DNA of 64,000 bases from CAXMMR01 sp963692975 (GTDB taxonomy: Bacteria; Pseudomonadota; Alphaproteobacteria; Acetobacterales; Acetobacteraceae). Below the pieces are notes generated by a model. The model had not been told where the DNA came from, did not search any database, and saw only the letters and a list, made by a program, of their open reading frames with translations. Both the position numbers and the translations under genes were made by a program. The stretch spans positions 128,464-192,463 of the forward strand of contig CAXMMR010000034.1 in the NCBI GenBank assembly GCA_963692975.2, given 5' to 3'. Below are positions 1 to 8,468 of this stretch, one piece after another. How positions within the stretch are numbered: position 1 is the stretch's first letter; the number at the start of each line of letters is the position of its first letter.

Positions 1-85
1 TGGCCCCAAGGCGCAAGTCTGCCTGCCCCGACGCATCGCAGCCGAGCGCGTGTCACTGCGGGCTTATCGATAAAGTCCGGACGGG

Positions 86-358
86 TTACCTGAGATAGGA
101 GCGAACGACTTCGATGAGCTGCTCGGCCGCAGTGTAGGTTTCGGCCGTGGTATTCGAGCCGGCGAGATGCGCGCGGACATGATCCTCCACGACCTCTGCC
201 ATCAGGCTGGCCATCGAGCCGCGGATGCCGGCGATCAGGTGCATGACCTGCTCGCATTCGGCCTCGGCTTCCACGGCACGCTCGACGGCCTCGACCTGAC
301 CGCGCACCCTGCGGATGCGCGCGAGAAGCTTGCTTTTCTGCCTGATCGTATGGGTCAA
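86..358 (-). CDS. RcnR/FrmR-family metal-sensing repressor
   Basis: A 90-residue all-helical protein of the CsoR/RcnR/FrmR (DUF156) family, which binds DNA as a tetramer and lets go when its ligand binds. The N-terminus MTHTIRQK resembles RcnR. The RcnR-type nickel/cobalt ligand set is present: His3, Cys35, His60 and His64. FrmR formaldehyde sensors keep Cys35 and His60 but not His64, so a Ni/Co sensor is more likely than a formaldehyde sensor. The length is normal for the family. It is transcribed toward the left edge, so its target (often an RcnA-like exporter) could lie outside the window; no exporter is visible inside. Family call is firm, ligand is inferred. Confidence 0.85.
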   Translation of the reverse strand: MTHTIRQKSKLLARIRRVRGQVEAVERAVEAEAECEQVMHLIAGIRGSMASLMAEVVEDHVRAHLAGSNTTAETYTAAEQLIEVVRSYLR

Positions 359-557
359 GTGCCAATCTTCATCGTATCGACGCGTTCCGAGCCACTGCCA
401 TGATGCCGCAGTGAGTTGCGACGGCGGAACGACTATACTAGGTTACGGTCACGGCGTTCAATGCATCTTCTATTGCAGACGACATCGCACGATCCGGTGC
501 CGGCGCCTCGCGCAATCGTGCCTGATCGCATCAAGGCGCGCTGCCGTGATCGGCCCG

Positions 558-1397
558 TCAATCGGTCAGGAACGTGCGGATCGCGGCGCTGACGGCCGCG
601 GCATTCTCCTCGTGCATCGCCAGCGCACCCGGGAGGGTCACGGTCGTCACGCGGCCGGTTGCGGCCAGGGCCGCCATTTCGGCGCCCGATCGCGGCGGGG
701 CGCTGGCCGGCATGAGCAGCAGCGTGGGCGGCAGCGCCCCTTCGAACAGGCCGAGGAAGGCGGCGCGTGAGCCGACCGGATCAAGCGCGCCGGTGATGAA
801 GGCGCCGGTTGCGAACCGGGCATCGGTCTGCCGGGTCACCGCGAGCTTCGCCTCCAACAGATCCGGCGTCAGCCGGGAGGCGTCAGCCAGCACATGCGCC
901 CGCATCATCCTGCTCACCATCGTGCGGCTGACGCTCAGCCGGTAAAGCAGCGGCCCTGTCAGCGGGTTTTCGAATGCGTCCCTGACCCGGCGACAGAGTG
1001 TCGCGTGCCCGTCGCCGAACATCGTCGGCAGCGGGCCTCGCCAGGTGGGCGCGATCAGCACGAGTCGCTCAAAGCGGCCGGGACGCCGTCGGGCGGCCTC
1101 CACCAGATAGACGGCGCCATGACCGGCCGCGACCCCGACGAGCGGTGAACGCAGAGTGTCGAGTAGGCTGTCGAGAAAGCGACGCATGGTGTCCGGTGAG
1201 AGTGCGGCTCGGGCGCGCGGTCGGGCGCCGAAGGCTGGCCAGTCCGGCACAACGCAGCGCCATTGATCGGTCAGGTGCTCGGCGAGCGGCCGCATCTCTC
1301 GGCGTGTCGAGATCGATGACAGCGCCGGCAGCAACAGCATGTCGGCGCCCCGGCCGATCACGTCGACATCGTCCCGGTCGGCGTTCGCGCGTGACAT
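558..1397 (-). CDS. Alpha/beta-hydrolase-fold protein lacking the nucleophile
   Basis: A 279-residue alpha/beta hydrolase-fold protein starting at ATG. The strand and nucleophile-elbow region is recognisable around residues 88-98, but it reads AAGHGAVY. The residue that should be the catalytic Ser of G-x-S-x-G is Gly. The following segment, LIAPTWRGPLPTMFG, resembles a cyanobacterial/plant hydrolase-like family that also departs from the classic elbow (recalled similarity, not searched). It may be a non-catalytic or differently catalytic member. It stands alone, with the RcnR-like gene 200 bp downstream on the same strand. Substrate unknown. Confidence 0.75.
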   Translation of the reverse strand: MSRANADRDDVDVIGRGADMLLLPALSSISTRREMRPLAEHLTDQWRCVVPDWPAFGARPRARAALSPDTMRRFLDSLLDTLRSPLVGVAAGHGAVYLVEAARRRPGRFERLVLIAPTWRGPLPTMFGDGHATLCRRVRDAFENPLTGPLLYRLSVSRTMVSRMMRAHVLADASRLTPDLLEAKLAVTRQTDARFATGAFITGALDPVGSRAAFLGLFEGALPPTLLLMPASAPPRSGAEMAALAATGRVTTVTLPGALAMHEENAAAVSAAIRTFLTD

Positions 1398-1798
1398 GTC
1401 CGTCGTACTCCTGCCGCGCCAACACGACGGTCGCCGTCATGATAATCGTCCTGTTTGCCAGACGCACGAGACGTGTCGCGCAGCGGCACCGAGCTTATGA
1501 AAGCCTTGACTTGATGAGGTGCGCCGAACAAAGTTCTCGCATGTTGGCGGCCAACCTTGCGGTTTGGCTTGATCACCGATGACGCTGATCATGGCCAAGC
1601 AGCGGCCGCTTTTGAGCAGTGATGATTGCTGAGCACGAACGATCCGGGCCCATCTTGGTCGTGGTGTTGGCGGGATAGTCGATCCCAAAGTCAGCCGTCG
1701 TCGCCCGCATTCGCGTCGCGCCGCAGGGATCGATGAGCCGATGCCGATCGAACGATGTCGGCGCGGCACGACTTCAATCTGAACATGGGGGATCGACG
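1398..1798. other. Divergent intergenic region, no gene seen
   Basis: About 400 bp between the minus-strand hydrolase and the plus-strand tubulin-like gene. It must hold both promoters. I see no convincing ORF, RNA gene or strong hairpin. A GGGGGAT ribosome-binding site lies just before the ATG at 1799. Confidence 0.6.
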
Positions 1799-3388
1799 AT
1801 GTCGTCACAGACAGAGGCAGCGGACGGCGGCGCGACGCCGCATTGCATCCACGTGATCGGCATTGGGCGAACCGGTGCGGTGTATGTCGAGGCGCTGCTG
1901 CGCACCGGCGAGGTGGAGGACCTGCTCGCCGATCCGCGCGCGCGCTTCGCGGCCTTGATCGTCGATGTCGGGGAGGCCGACATGGGCATCGCGAGGGATT
2001 ACGGCGCATCGTTCGCTAGGCGGCTGGCGAGCCGCGACATCCCGATCGACCGCTTCCATTTCCAGGCAATCTGCCTAACCGCGCCCTCGCCGGAGCTGAT
2101 GGCGGGACTGGTGAGCAGCAAGGCCTTTTTGGCCGAGCACCCGTCGTCGAGCTACAGCGACGGCGAGCTCGACGCGGTGACGCCGGAGCACGCGAGCGTC
2201 GGCGGCGACGGGGCGCATCTGTCGCGTGCGGTGGCCAAAGCCGTGTATGCGGAGGCGTATTACGGCGGCGAGCGGGTGCTCGCCGGCGCCATTGAGTCGT
2301 GGGCCAAGCACGCGGCCTCGGCGGAGCTGCCGTCGCTGGTCACGATCTGTTTGGGGCTTGCCGGCGGCACCGGCGGCGGCATGGCGATCGACATGGCGCG
2401 CCATGCGGCAGCTGCACTCGGCCCAGACATCAGGGTGATCGGCGTCGGGCAGCTTCCCTCGAGCGGCGACCCGGAGGCGGTGCAGACCAGCGCGTCGCTC
2501 TATGCGACGCTCAACGACATCGATTGCATGCTAGACGACAGCAAGAACGAGAGGCTCGTCTCGACCTGGGGGGAGCACTATCACTCGCCGTTCACCGGCG
2601 GCTTCTTCGTCGTCAATCCCGAGCAGAGCTGGCAGCGGCTGACCGCCTACACCACCACGGGCGAAAAGGCGATCCGCCAGGGTTTCAAGCAGACGGTGAC
2701 GAACCGGTTCGTTGCAGATTCGTTCATGCGCCTTGTCGTCAGCAGCGAGGGGCACGACCTGATGCGCGCGATCGCACCGACTGTGAAGCGCGACACCGGT
2801 GGTTCGGCCTGCAACCTCACCCTGTTCGACGTCGCCAAGCTCACCCATCCCGGCGTGCAGGTTTTGCCAGGCGAGGCGCCGTCTAAATGGGCGGCGGTGG
2901 TCAAGCAATGGATTGAGTTCACGCCGCAATACAGCGGGCTGACCGACGGCTTCAAGACTGACTATGCCGAAGTGTTCGCCTACGGCTCGCGCAACATGGG
3001 ACACGACACCATGCAGGCGCTGTTCAAGAAGATGGTCACAGACACCTACCTCTCGGGCGGCAACGCGACGGTCAAGGTCTACATGCGTGAGTTCTTCGAC
3101 ACGCTGACCGCCTATGCGAACGTCATCTTGCCGGGCGTCGGAAAGACCGACCTGGCGGCGTTCTGGAGCAGCCAGAAGACGTATGACGCCTTGCCGGCGG
3201 CAGCCAAGCTTGCCGAGCAATCCTGGCTGATCGACGAAGGAGCCAAGCTGCCAGCCGCCACGGCGGCGCTCGAGCCGATGGCCGGTCAGGCGGTCTGGGG
3301 CTGCAGCGGCTGGAAGGCCATCCCCGACGCCGAGATGAGGGGCGAGGCGCCGGCGCAGGCGGCGACCGAACTCAAGGCTGCTTCGTAG
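1799..3388 (+). CDS. Tubulin/FtsZ-like GTPase, paralogue A
   Basis: A 529-residue protein with two tubulin/FtsZ superfamily hallmarks. There is a Gly-rich N-terminal nucleotide loop, GIGRTG (residues 21-26). The tubulin-signature-like loop AGGTGGG (188-194) sits after a beta strand and before a helix. The distance between them (about 165 residues) is much larger than in FtsZ, so this is not the division FtsZ but a divergent, longer member. It is very similar along its whole length to the protein at 16819-18516, sharing for example SPFTGGFFVVNPEQSWQRL and ANVILPGV. ATG 1799 is chosen for its GGGGGAT Shine-Dalgarno. Whether it polymerises or hydrolyses GTP is unknown. Its neighbours suggest a role linked to amide metabolism (inference). 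Confidence 0.75.
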   Translation: MSSQTEAADGGATPHCIHVIGIGRTGAVYVEALLRTGEVEDLLADPRARFAALIVDVGEADMGIARDYGASFARRLASRDIPIDRFHFQAICLTAPSPELMAGLVSSKAFLAEHPSSSYSDGELDAVTPEHASVGGDGAHLSRAVAKAVYAEAYYGGERVLAGAIESWAKHAASAELPSLVTICLGLAGGTGGGMAIDMARHAAAALGPDIRVIGVGQLPSSGDPEAVQTSASLYATLNDIDCMLDDSKNERLVSTWGEHYHSPFTGGFFVVNPEQSWQRLTAYTTTGEKAIRQGFKQTVTNRFVADSFMRLVVSSEGHDLMRAIAPTVKRDTGGSACNLTLFDVAKLTHPGVQVLPGEAPSKWAAVVKQWIEFTPQYSGLTDGFKTDYAEVFAYGSRNMGHDTMQALFKKMVTDTYLSGGNATVKVYMREFFDTLTAYANVILPGVGKTDLAAFWSSQKTYDALPAAAKLAEQSWLIDEGAKLPAATAALEPMAGQAVWGCSGWKAIPDAEMRGEAPAQAATELKAAS

Positions 3389-3770
3389 CTCACAACGCGA
3401 CCGTTAGCCGGCCGAGGACGCTGTGCTCGACCGGCTGCTGGCGGGCGTCTTGCGTTGCGGAGCGGCTGAAAGTCTGGCGCGATGATGCCGACACGCGCGA
3501 ACACCCGCCCGCAGGCGTGGAAAAAATGCGGCTGGCTGAAAATAGGCGCCGCAGATCGTATCGATCGTGATATGGAAGCTTTACGTGGCTGTCAGGACGT
3601 TCGGCAGCCAATACTCGTGACGCCACGTGCTCGTAGCTTGAGAAGCTCCGCCATGCAGCGCACCGCTCCGCTTCCATAACGGAAGCCCGTCCTGGGTTCA
3701 AGCCCGGTGACGCTCCGGCCTCGCAACGATGCGCGGCTCCTGACATCAAGCAAACTGCAGGAGAGACAGC
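3389..3770. other. Intergenic region upstream of DUF1097 gene
   Basis: About 380 bp without a credible ORF. A short tRNA T-arm-like string (GGGTTCAAGCCC, about 3694-3705) occurs without the rest of a tRNA. The downstream end carries the ribosome-binding site CAGGAGAG for the gene at 3771. Confidence 0.5.
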
Positions 3771-4307
3771 ATGTCCCTAATCACGGCGTTGTCGCTGACG
3801 ATCGGCATCATTGGCGGATTTCTCACGTATCTGTGTCTGGGTCCCGCCGCCGGGAGCAACATACAGATTTGGGCGATCTTCCTCGCGGCGGCAGGCTTCT
3901 TTCACAGTGGCGGCAAGGAGGCGGGCCTGCGCCTGATGATCACGCATAATCTCTTCGGCGTGCTTATGGCCTGGATCGCGCTGATAGCCGTCACGCAAAT
4001 CCCGCTCGGGGTGACGCTTGGCATCCCCGTGTGGGCCGGGATCTGTGTCGGCGTGACCTGCAGTGTCTTCGTGCTGGCGGCGAACCTGCCGGCATTGGCG
4101 ACCATCCCGGCGACGGTTTACGGCTATGCGTCCACGGCCGCCTTTGCGCTGCTCGCGACCAAGCTCGACACGCTGACCGAACTGTCGATGAAGAACCCGG
4201 CGCTGGCGGCCGGCGTGTCGCTGGTGATCGGGGCGTTCTATGGCTACGCCTGCGAGAAGCTCGCCCTGATGATGATCGCCCGGCCGTCAGCGGTGCAGAA
4301 CGCCTGA
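3771..4307 (+). CDS. DUF1097-family inner-membrane protein
   Basis: A 178-residue hydrophobic protein with about five to six predicted membrane spans, resembling DUF1097 proteins such as E. coli YcdZ. No function is established for the family. A strong CAGGAGAG ribosome-binding site precedes the ATG. It lies downstream of a tubulin-like gene and near the amidase region. In Pseudomonas the amidase operon ends with the unrelated small membrane protein AmiS, so a transport role for amides or urea is a possible but unproven analogy. Confidence 0.7.
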   Translation: MSLITALSLTIGIIGGFLTYLCLGPAAGSNIQIWAIFLAAAGFFHSGGKEAGLRLMITHNLFGVLMAWIALIAVTQIPLGVTLGIPVWAGICVGVTCSVFVLAANLPALATIPATVYGYASTAAFALLATKLDTLTELSMKNPALAAGVSLVIGAFYGYACEKLALMMIARPSAVQNA

Positions 4308-4319
4308 ACGCGGGCCGGG

Positions 4320-4871
4320 TCAGCCAGCGGCGGCGGGGAGCCGGCGCAGCGGCGCTTGCCACAAGGTCTGGGTCGGCGGGTAGCGCACCACCTGGAGGGT
4401 GTCGAGCAGCCCCGGCAGCGGCGTCCACTCGGCGGCGACGGCGGCGACCAGCGCGTGCTGCGTCGCTGCGTCGGGGCGGACGTTCGACAGCTTCAGATGC
4501 GGCTGCCAGTAGGCCGGCCGGTAGTGCAGATGCACGGTCTGCTCCGGGACGCCGCTGAACACGGCGTGGTGCAGCGCCAGCAGCGCCGCTTCAGGGCTCA
4601 CGCGCAGGCTGAGGGTCGGCGGCGAGCCGCCGATGATGCATGGCTCGATGAGGGTTATGGCGATGGCGGCGGTGCGCGGCGTGTGGCGCCCGAGAAGCTC
4701 GGCCATGTCGTCGGGATGCAAGCTGTCGTCGATCACCAGGAAAGTGACGCACGGGCCGTACTGCGTCACCAATTCCTTGTCGCTGATGCCCAGCCGCGCC
4801 AAGCTCGCATAGGCGCGCTCGATCTGCAGCGCGGCGTCGGCGTCGAGCGAGAGGTTGAGTGCATACGGCAT
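4320..4871 (-). CDS. 2'-5' RNA ligase-like (2H phosphoesterase) protein
   Basis: A 183-residue protein beginning MPYALNLSLD. It is consistent with the 2H phosphoesterase/RNA ligase-like fold: an N-terminal half with PCVTFLVID and a C-terminal half with PHLKLSNVRPD, in the places where the two H-x-T/S motifs normally lie. The first motif reads P-C-V-T rather than H-x-T, so one catalytic histidine seems absent or shifted. ATG 4871 starts the conserved part; the longer frame upstream looks non-coding. It is convergent with the DUF1097 gene. The fold assignment is moderate and the activity uncertain. Confidence 0.55.
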   Translation of the reverse strand: MPYALNLSLDADAALQIERAYASLARLGISDKELVTQYGPCVTFLVIDDSLHPDDMAELLGRHTPRTAAIAITLIEPCIIGGSPPTLSLRVSPEAALLALHHAVFSGVPEQTVHLHYRPAYWQPHLKLSNVRPDAATQHALVAAVAAEWTPLPGLLDTLQVVRYPPTQTLWQAPLRRLPAAAG

Positions 4872-5166
4872 GGCCCACGCGATCCTTTCGTCAGCTTGCG
4901 TCGCGGTGAGTGGCGCCCGCAGCTTCGAGCTGCACGGCACGCTGCTATCCCTGTCCGCGGCCGCCTTGCGGGCCGTCGCCGCAGCCATGCCGATCGTGCC
5001 CGATCCGGCGGAGATGCGCCAACGGCTGGAGAGATTACTGGCGTGCGACTTCCCCGCAGGCTTCACCATGGCGACGTTCGAGGCGCTGCCGCAGACGCGC
5101 CAGCGCGAGGTGATGATCACTGTTCACCAGGCCTCGCTCGCCGGTCTGCAGCGTCATCCCGAATGA
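4870..5166 (+). CDS. Small hypothetical protein upstream of AAA+/vWA pair
   Basis: A possible 98-residue protein with coding-like composition, including a helical segment PIVPDPAEMRQRLERLLACDFP. It ends 82 bp before the AAA+ ATPase gene on the same strand. The start is uncertain: ATG 4870 would touch the divergent 2H phosphoesterase start, while ATG 4987 would give 59 residues. It is not recognised. It may be a small partner of the MoxR/vWA pair or a chance ORF. Confidence 0.35.
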   Translation: MAHAILSSACVAVSGARSFELHGTLLSLSAAALRAVAAAMPIVPDPAEMRQRLERLLACDFPAGFTMATFEALPQTRQREVMITVHQASLAGLQRHPE

Positions 5167-5248
5167 CCGGACGCAGGTCCGGCGCTAGCCCGGCGTGTTC
5201 AGGCGCAAGCCTGCCCCGATGCGCCGGCCACGCTGCAGGGCTTGATCC

Positions 5249-6049
5249 ATGGATCTGAGTCCGTATCGAATAGCCGCCGCGCCGTTCTACCTCGAGGCGG
5301 GCAACGAGGTGGCGCTGGCGGAGGCGGCTGCGGCGAGCCGGTTGCCGTTGATGCTGAAGGGCCCGACGGGCTGCGGCAAGACGCGGTTTGTCGAGTTCAT
5401 GGCGGCAAGGCTCGGCCGGCCGCTCATCACCGTCGCCTGCCACGAGGACCTCACCGCGGCCGACCTCGCGGGGCGCTATTTGCTCGACGACTCCGGCACG
5501 GTTTGGGTCGACGGGCCGCTGACGCTTGCCGTGCGGCACGGTGCGATCTGCTACCTCGACGAGGTCGTCGAGGCGCGTCAGGACGTGACCGTGGTGATCC
5601 ATCCGCTCGCCGACGATCGCCGCGTCTTGCCGCTCGACCGACGCGGCGAGCAAGTCGCCGCGCATCCGGACTTCCTGCTCGTCGTCTCTTACAACCCCGG
5701 CTATCAGAGCGCGGTCAAGGATTTGAAGGAGTCGACGAAGCAGCGGTTCGTCGGCATCGATTTCGGCTACCCGGCGCCGACGGCGGAGGCGGCGATCGTT
5801 GCGCGCGAGACCGGCGTTGCCGCCGCGATCGCCAGCCGTCTGGTCGAGGTCGGGACGCGGACGCGCAACCTGCGTGGGCGGGGTCTGGGCGAGGGCGCGT
5901 CGACCAGGATGCTGGTGCATGCCGGACGGCTTGCCGCCGCCGGCATCGCGCTCGATCAGGCGCTCACCGCCGCGATCGTGCTGCCGCTCACCGACGATGC
6001 GGACATGCGCGAGGCACTGCACGCCATCGTCGCCGCCTGCCTGCCGTGA
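5249..6049 (+). CDS. MoxR/NorQ/CbbQ-type AAA+ ATPase
   Basis: A 266-residue AAA+ ATPase with Walker A GPTGCGKT (residues 38-45), a Walker B ending CYLDEVVEA (about 105), and SYNPGYQS (sensor region) as in NorQ/NirQ/CbbQ. These ATPases act with a vWA-domain partner to remodel or activate metalloenzymes or Rubisco. The partner follows immediately, with a GTGA overlap at 6046-6049, so the two are translationally coupled. The client is unknown. No NO reductase or Rubisco is in the window; the nearest enzymes are the amidase and the tubulin-like proteins. Confidence 0.88.
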   Translation: MDLSPYRIAAAPFYLEAGNEVALAEAAAASRLPLMLKGPTGCGKTRFVEFMAARLGRPLITVACHEDLTAADLAGRYLLDDSGTVWVDGPLTLAVRHGAICYLDEVVEARQDVTVVIHPLADDRRVLPLDRRGEQVAAHPDFLLVVSYNPGYQSAVKDLKESTKQRFVGIDFGYPAPTAEAAIVARETGVAAAIASRLVEVGTRTRNLRGRGLGEGASTRMLVHAGRLAAAGIALDQALTAAIVLPLTDDADMREALHAIVAACLP

Positions 6050-8295
6050 GCGACGTGCTTGCCGAGGCGCAGGCCGCCTCAGCCGCGCCTGGCGAGCTCG
6101 AAGCGCTGCGCCGGCTGGTGCACGACCGCGAGGCGCTGCAGCCCGGCTTTCAGGCGGCCTGGCTGCGCCTGCGCGACCGGGCGCCATCGCTCGTCGACAG
6201 CTGGGCCGGCGTGTCGCTGGGGCTGGTGCAGGTCAATGCCGGGCCCGCCTGTCTCGTCGCCTTCTGGCAGCTTTGCGTCGGCGATGTCGGCAGCGTGCCG
6301 GCGGTGCTGAAGGCCGGCCGGGCGGCGCGGGCGATTTGCCGGCACGCCGGCGCGCGGGCAGCGCTGGCCTGCCTGCAGACCACGCCGACGGCTTGCCGGC
6401 TCGCCGCCCGCGACGGCGGCGGCGCGGAGGGCTGGTGGCAGGGGCTGGAGCGGCTCGCCGAGGCGGCGCCGACGCTTGTCGCGGGGCTGGCCGGCCAGGT
6501 CGAGCGGCTGCTCGGCGAGGGCAACGCGGCGGGGTTCGCCGACTTCGTCGCCGCCGGGCTGAAGGCGACGGCGGCCGACCCGGCGCGGCGGCGCGCCGTC
6601 TTCACCCTGGCGGACCCGCTCGCCGAGGCGCTGCTCGCGCGGCGCCCGGGCCGGCCGGGCTTCGCCGAGAGCGAGCGCATGCTGAGCGCCTTCGTCGCCG
6701 GATTGTGGGGCGGCCGGCCGCGCCTGGCCGCCATCGGGTCCGCCGGTCCGCAGCGCCCGATGATCGCCTCCGGCACGGTGCTGCTGCCGACGGTGTTCGC
6801 AACTGCAGCCGGGCGGGAACGGGCGCTGTATCGGGCCGCGGCGGCGCATGCGCTGGCTCATCTCACGCGCCCCGCGGTGCGGATGCCGCTGCTCAGCCTC
6901 AAGCCGCTGCAGCGCGCGCTAGTCGGCTTGATCGAGGATGCACGCGTCGAAGCGTTGGCGATCGAGCGCCTGCCCGGGCTGCGCGTGCTATGGCGGGAGT
7001 GGCATGTGGCGCAGCCCGGCCGCGCCAAGACCGTCGCGAGCCTGATGGCTCGGCTTGCCCGGGCGCTGCTCGACCCGGACTACGAGGACCCGGACGGCTT
7101 TGTCGCCAAGGGTCGCGCGCTGTTCGAGCAGGCGAGCGGGCGGCGCAATGATCCGCTGACCAGCCGCGCCATCGGCGGCTTGCTGGGCAACGATCTCGGC
7201 CAGATGCGGCTGCAGTTCGACGCCAATGGCTACGCCGTCGAGCCGGGCTATCGCGACGACAACATGCATCTGTGGGAGCTGCCCGAGGCGCCGGACGACG
7301 CGCTCAGCCTGGCGGTGGAAAGCGCGCGGGCGGCGGAGGGGGAAGGCGACGACGCGCCGGGTAAGGGCGCGACGGCGCCGCGCGCAAGGCCCGCCGGCAG
7401 CGACGAGCGCGGCGCCGTGCTGGCGACCTACCCGGAATGGGACGCGGCGGCAGGGGTCGAGCGGGCGGACTGGACGACGCTGCGCGACACCGAGCCGGTG
7501 CGGCGGCCGCGCCTTGCCGCCGGCATCGAGGAGGCCAGGCTCGGCGCCGAGATCGCCCGCCTCGTGCGGCGCAGCGTCGTCGGCGAGCGGGTGCGCCAGG
7601 CGCGGCGGGAGGACGGCGAGACGCTGGACGTCGACGCCGCGATCACCGCCGCCATCACGCGGCGCGCCGGCCTGCCGCAGGACGATCGACTGTATCGCGA
7701 CCGTCGCCCGCGCGGGCGCGACCTTGCGACGATCGTCATCCTCGACGTCTCGCAATCGACGGCCGCCGCCGCCGGCGGCCACTCGGTGCTGGCGGCCGAG
7801 CGCGTCGCCGTCACAGCGCTCGCCGAGGCGCTGGAGGCGCGCGGCGATCGTTACGCTCTGCGTGCCTTCGCCTCCGCCGGACGCGAGGACGTGCGCCTGA
7901 TCCGGCTCAAGGATTTTGACGAGACGCTGAGCGAGACCGTCCATGCCCGCATCGCCGGGCTGACGTCCGGGCTCTCGACACGTCTTGGCGCCGCACTGCG
8001 ACACGCCGGGGCGGAGATCGCGCCGATACGCACGACGCGCCGGCTGGTGCTGGTGCTCACCGACGGCGAGCCCTCCGACATCGACACCGCCGCGCACGAG
8101 CTGGTCGAGGACGCGCGGCGCGCCGTCGCCGGGCTTCGCCTACGAGGGATCGACGTCTTCGGCTTGGTGATCGATCCCGAAGAGGCCGGGTCGGCAACAA
8201 CAATCTTCGGACGCCATAACACGCTGGCCGTGCAGCGGCTGGACGAGCTTCCGGCACGGCTGGCGGGCGTGTATTTTAGACTGGCGCAAAGATAG
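6046..8295 (+). CDS. NorD/CbbO-type vWA-domain protein
   Basis: A 749-residue protein with a long helical N-terminal region (about residues 1-550) rich in Ala, Arg and Leu, and a C-terminal von Willebrand A domain. The MIDAS motif DVSQST is near residue 567 and LTDGEPSDID near 672. This NorD/CbbO architecture binds the MoxR-type ATPase and links it to a client. The start is GTG 6046, overlapping the ATPase stop by 4 bp. The open frame continues upstream but there overlaps the ATPase gene. It is followed by a hairpin cluster and the convergent amidase gene. Confidence 0.85.
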   Translation: MSDVLAEAQAASAAPGELEALRRLVHDREALQPGFQAAWLRLRDRAPSLVDSWAGVSLGLVQVNAGPACLVAFWQLCVGDVGSVPAVLKAGRAARAICRHAGARAALACLQTTPTACRLAARDGGGAEGWWQGLERLAEAAPTLVAGLAGQVERLLGEGNAAGFADFVAAGLKATAADPARRRAVFTLADPLAEALLARRPGRPGFAESERMLSAFVAGLWGGRPRLAAIGSAGPQRPMIASGTVLLPTVFATAAGRERALYRAAAAHALAHLTRPAVRMPLLSLKPLQRALVGLIEDARVEALAIERLPGLRVLWREWHVAQPGRAKTVASLMARLARALLDPDYEDPDGFVAKGRALFEQASGRRNDPLTSRAIGGLLGNDLGQMRLQFDANGYAVEPGYRDDNMHLWELPEAPDDALSLAVESARAAEGEGDDAPGKGATAPRARPAGSDERGAVLATYPEWDAAAGVERADWTTLRDTEPVRRPRLAAGIEEARLGAEIARLVRRSVVGERVRQARREDGETLDVDAAITAAITRRAGLPQDDRLYRDRRPRGRDLATIVILDVSQSTAAAAGGHSVLAAERVAVTALAEALEARGDRYALRAFASAGREDVRLIRLKDFDETLSETVHARIAGLTSGLSTRLGAALRHAGAEIAPIRTTRRLVLVLTDGEPSDIDTAAHELVEDARRAVAGLRLRGIDVFGLVIDPEEAGSATTIFGRHNTLAVQRLDELPARLAGVYFRLAQR

Positions 8296-8301
8296 TCAGG
8301 C

Positions 8302-8452
8302 AAGGGGCTTTGCCCCTTGACCCCATCAAAGGCGGAGCCTTTGAAATCCATTCGTTGTTCATGCCCCATGGCAAGACAGTAAGGGCTTTGACTCCAAGTT
8401 CTGGGGTCTGGGGCCTCCCGGCCCCAGCGAGGTCCAGGAGCAGAGCTCCTGG
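8302..8452. repeat. Cluster of four perfect hairpins between convergent genes
   Basis: Four perfect inverted repeats lie in 151 bp. They are 8302-8318 (AAGGGGC-ttt-GCCCCTT), 8326-8344 (TCAAAGGC-gga-GCCTTTGA), 8408-8427 (CTGGGGCC-tccc-GGCCCCAG) and 8434-8452 (CCAGGAGC-aga-GCTCCTGG). The array separates the vWA gene and amiE, which converge here, and could end transcription from both sides. Related hairpins recur at 47270-47351 and 61709-61746, marking a dispersed repeat family. Confidence 0.85.
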
Positions 8453-8468
8453 CCTTCCCTGTCTCGAC

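Noticed and set aside
3661..3720. Possible tRNA: GGGTTCAAGCCC resembles a T-arm
   Set aside because: No acceptor stem, D-arm or anticodon arm could be formed with the upstream sequence; only the T-loop-like string is present.
5242..6045. N-terminal extension of the vWA protein (1017-codon frame)
   Set aside because: The upstream part overlaps the AAA+ ATPase in another frame and has shadow-like composition; GTG 6046 with a 4-bp overlap is the natural start.
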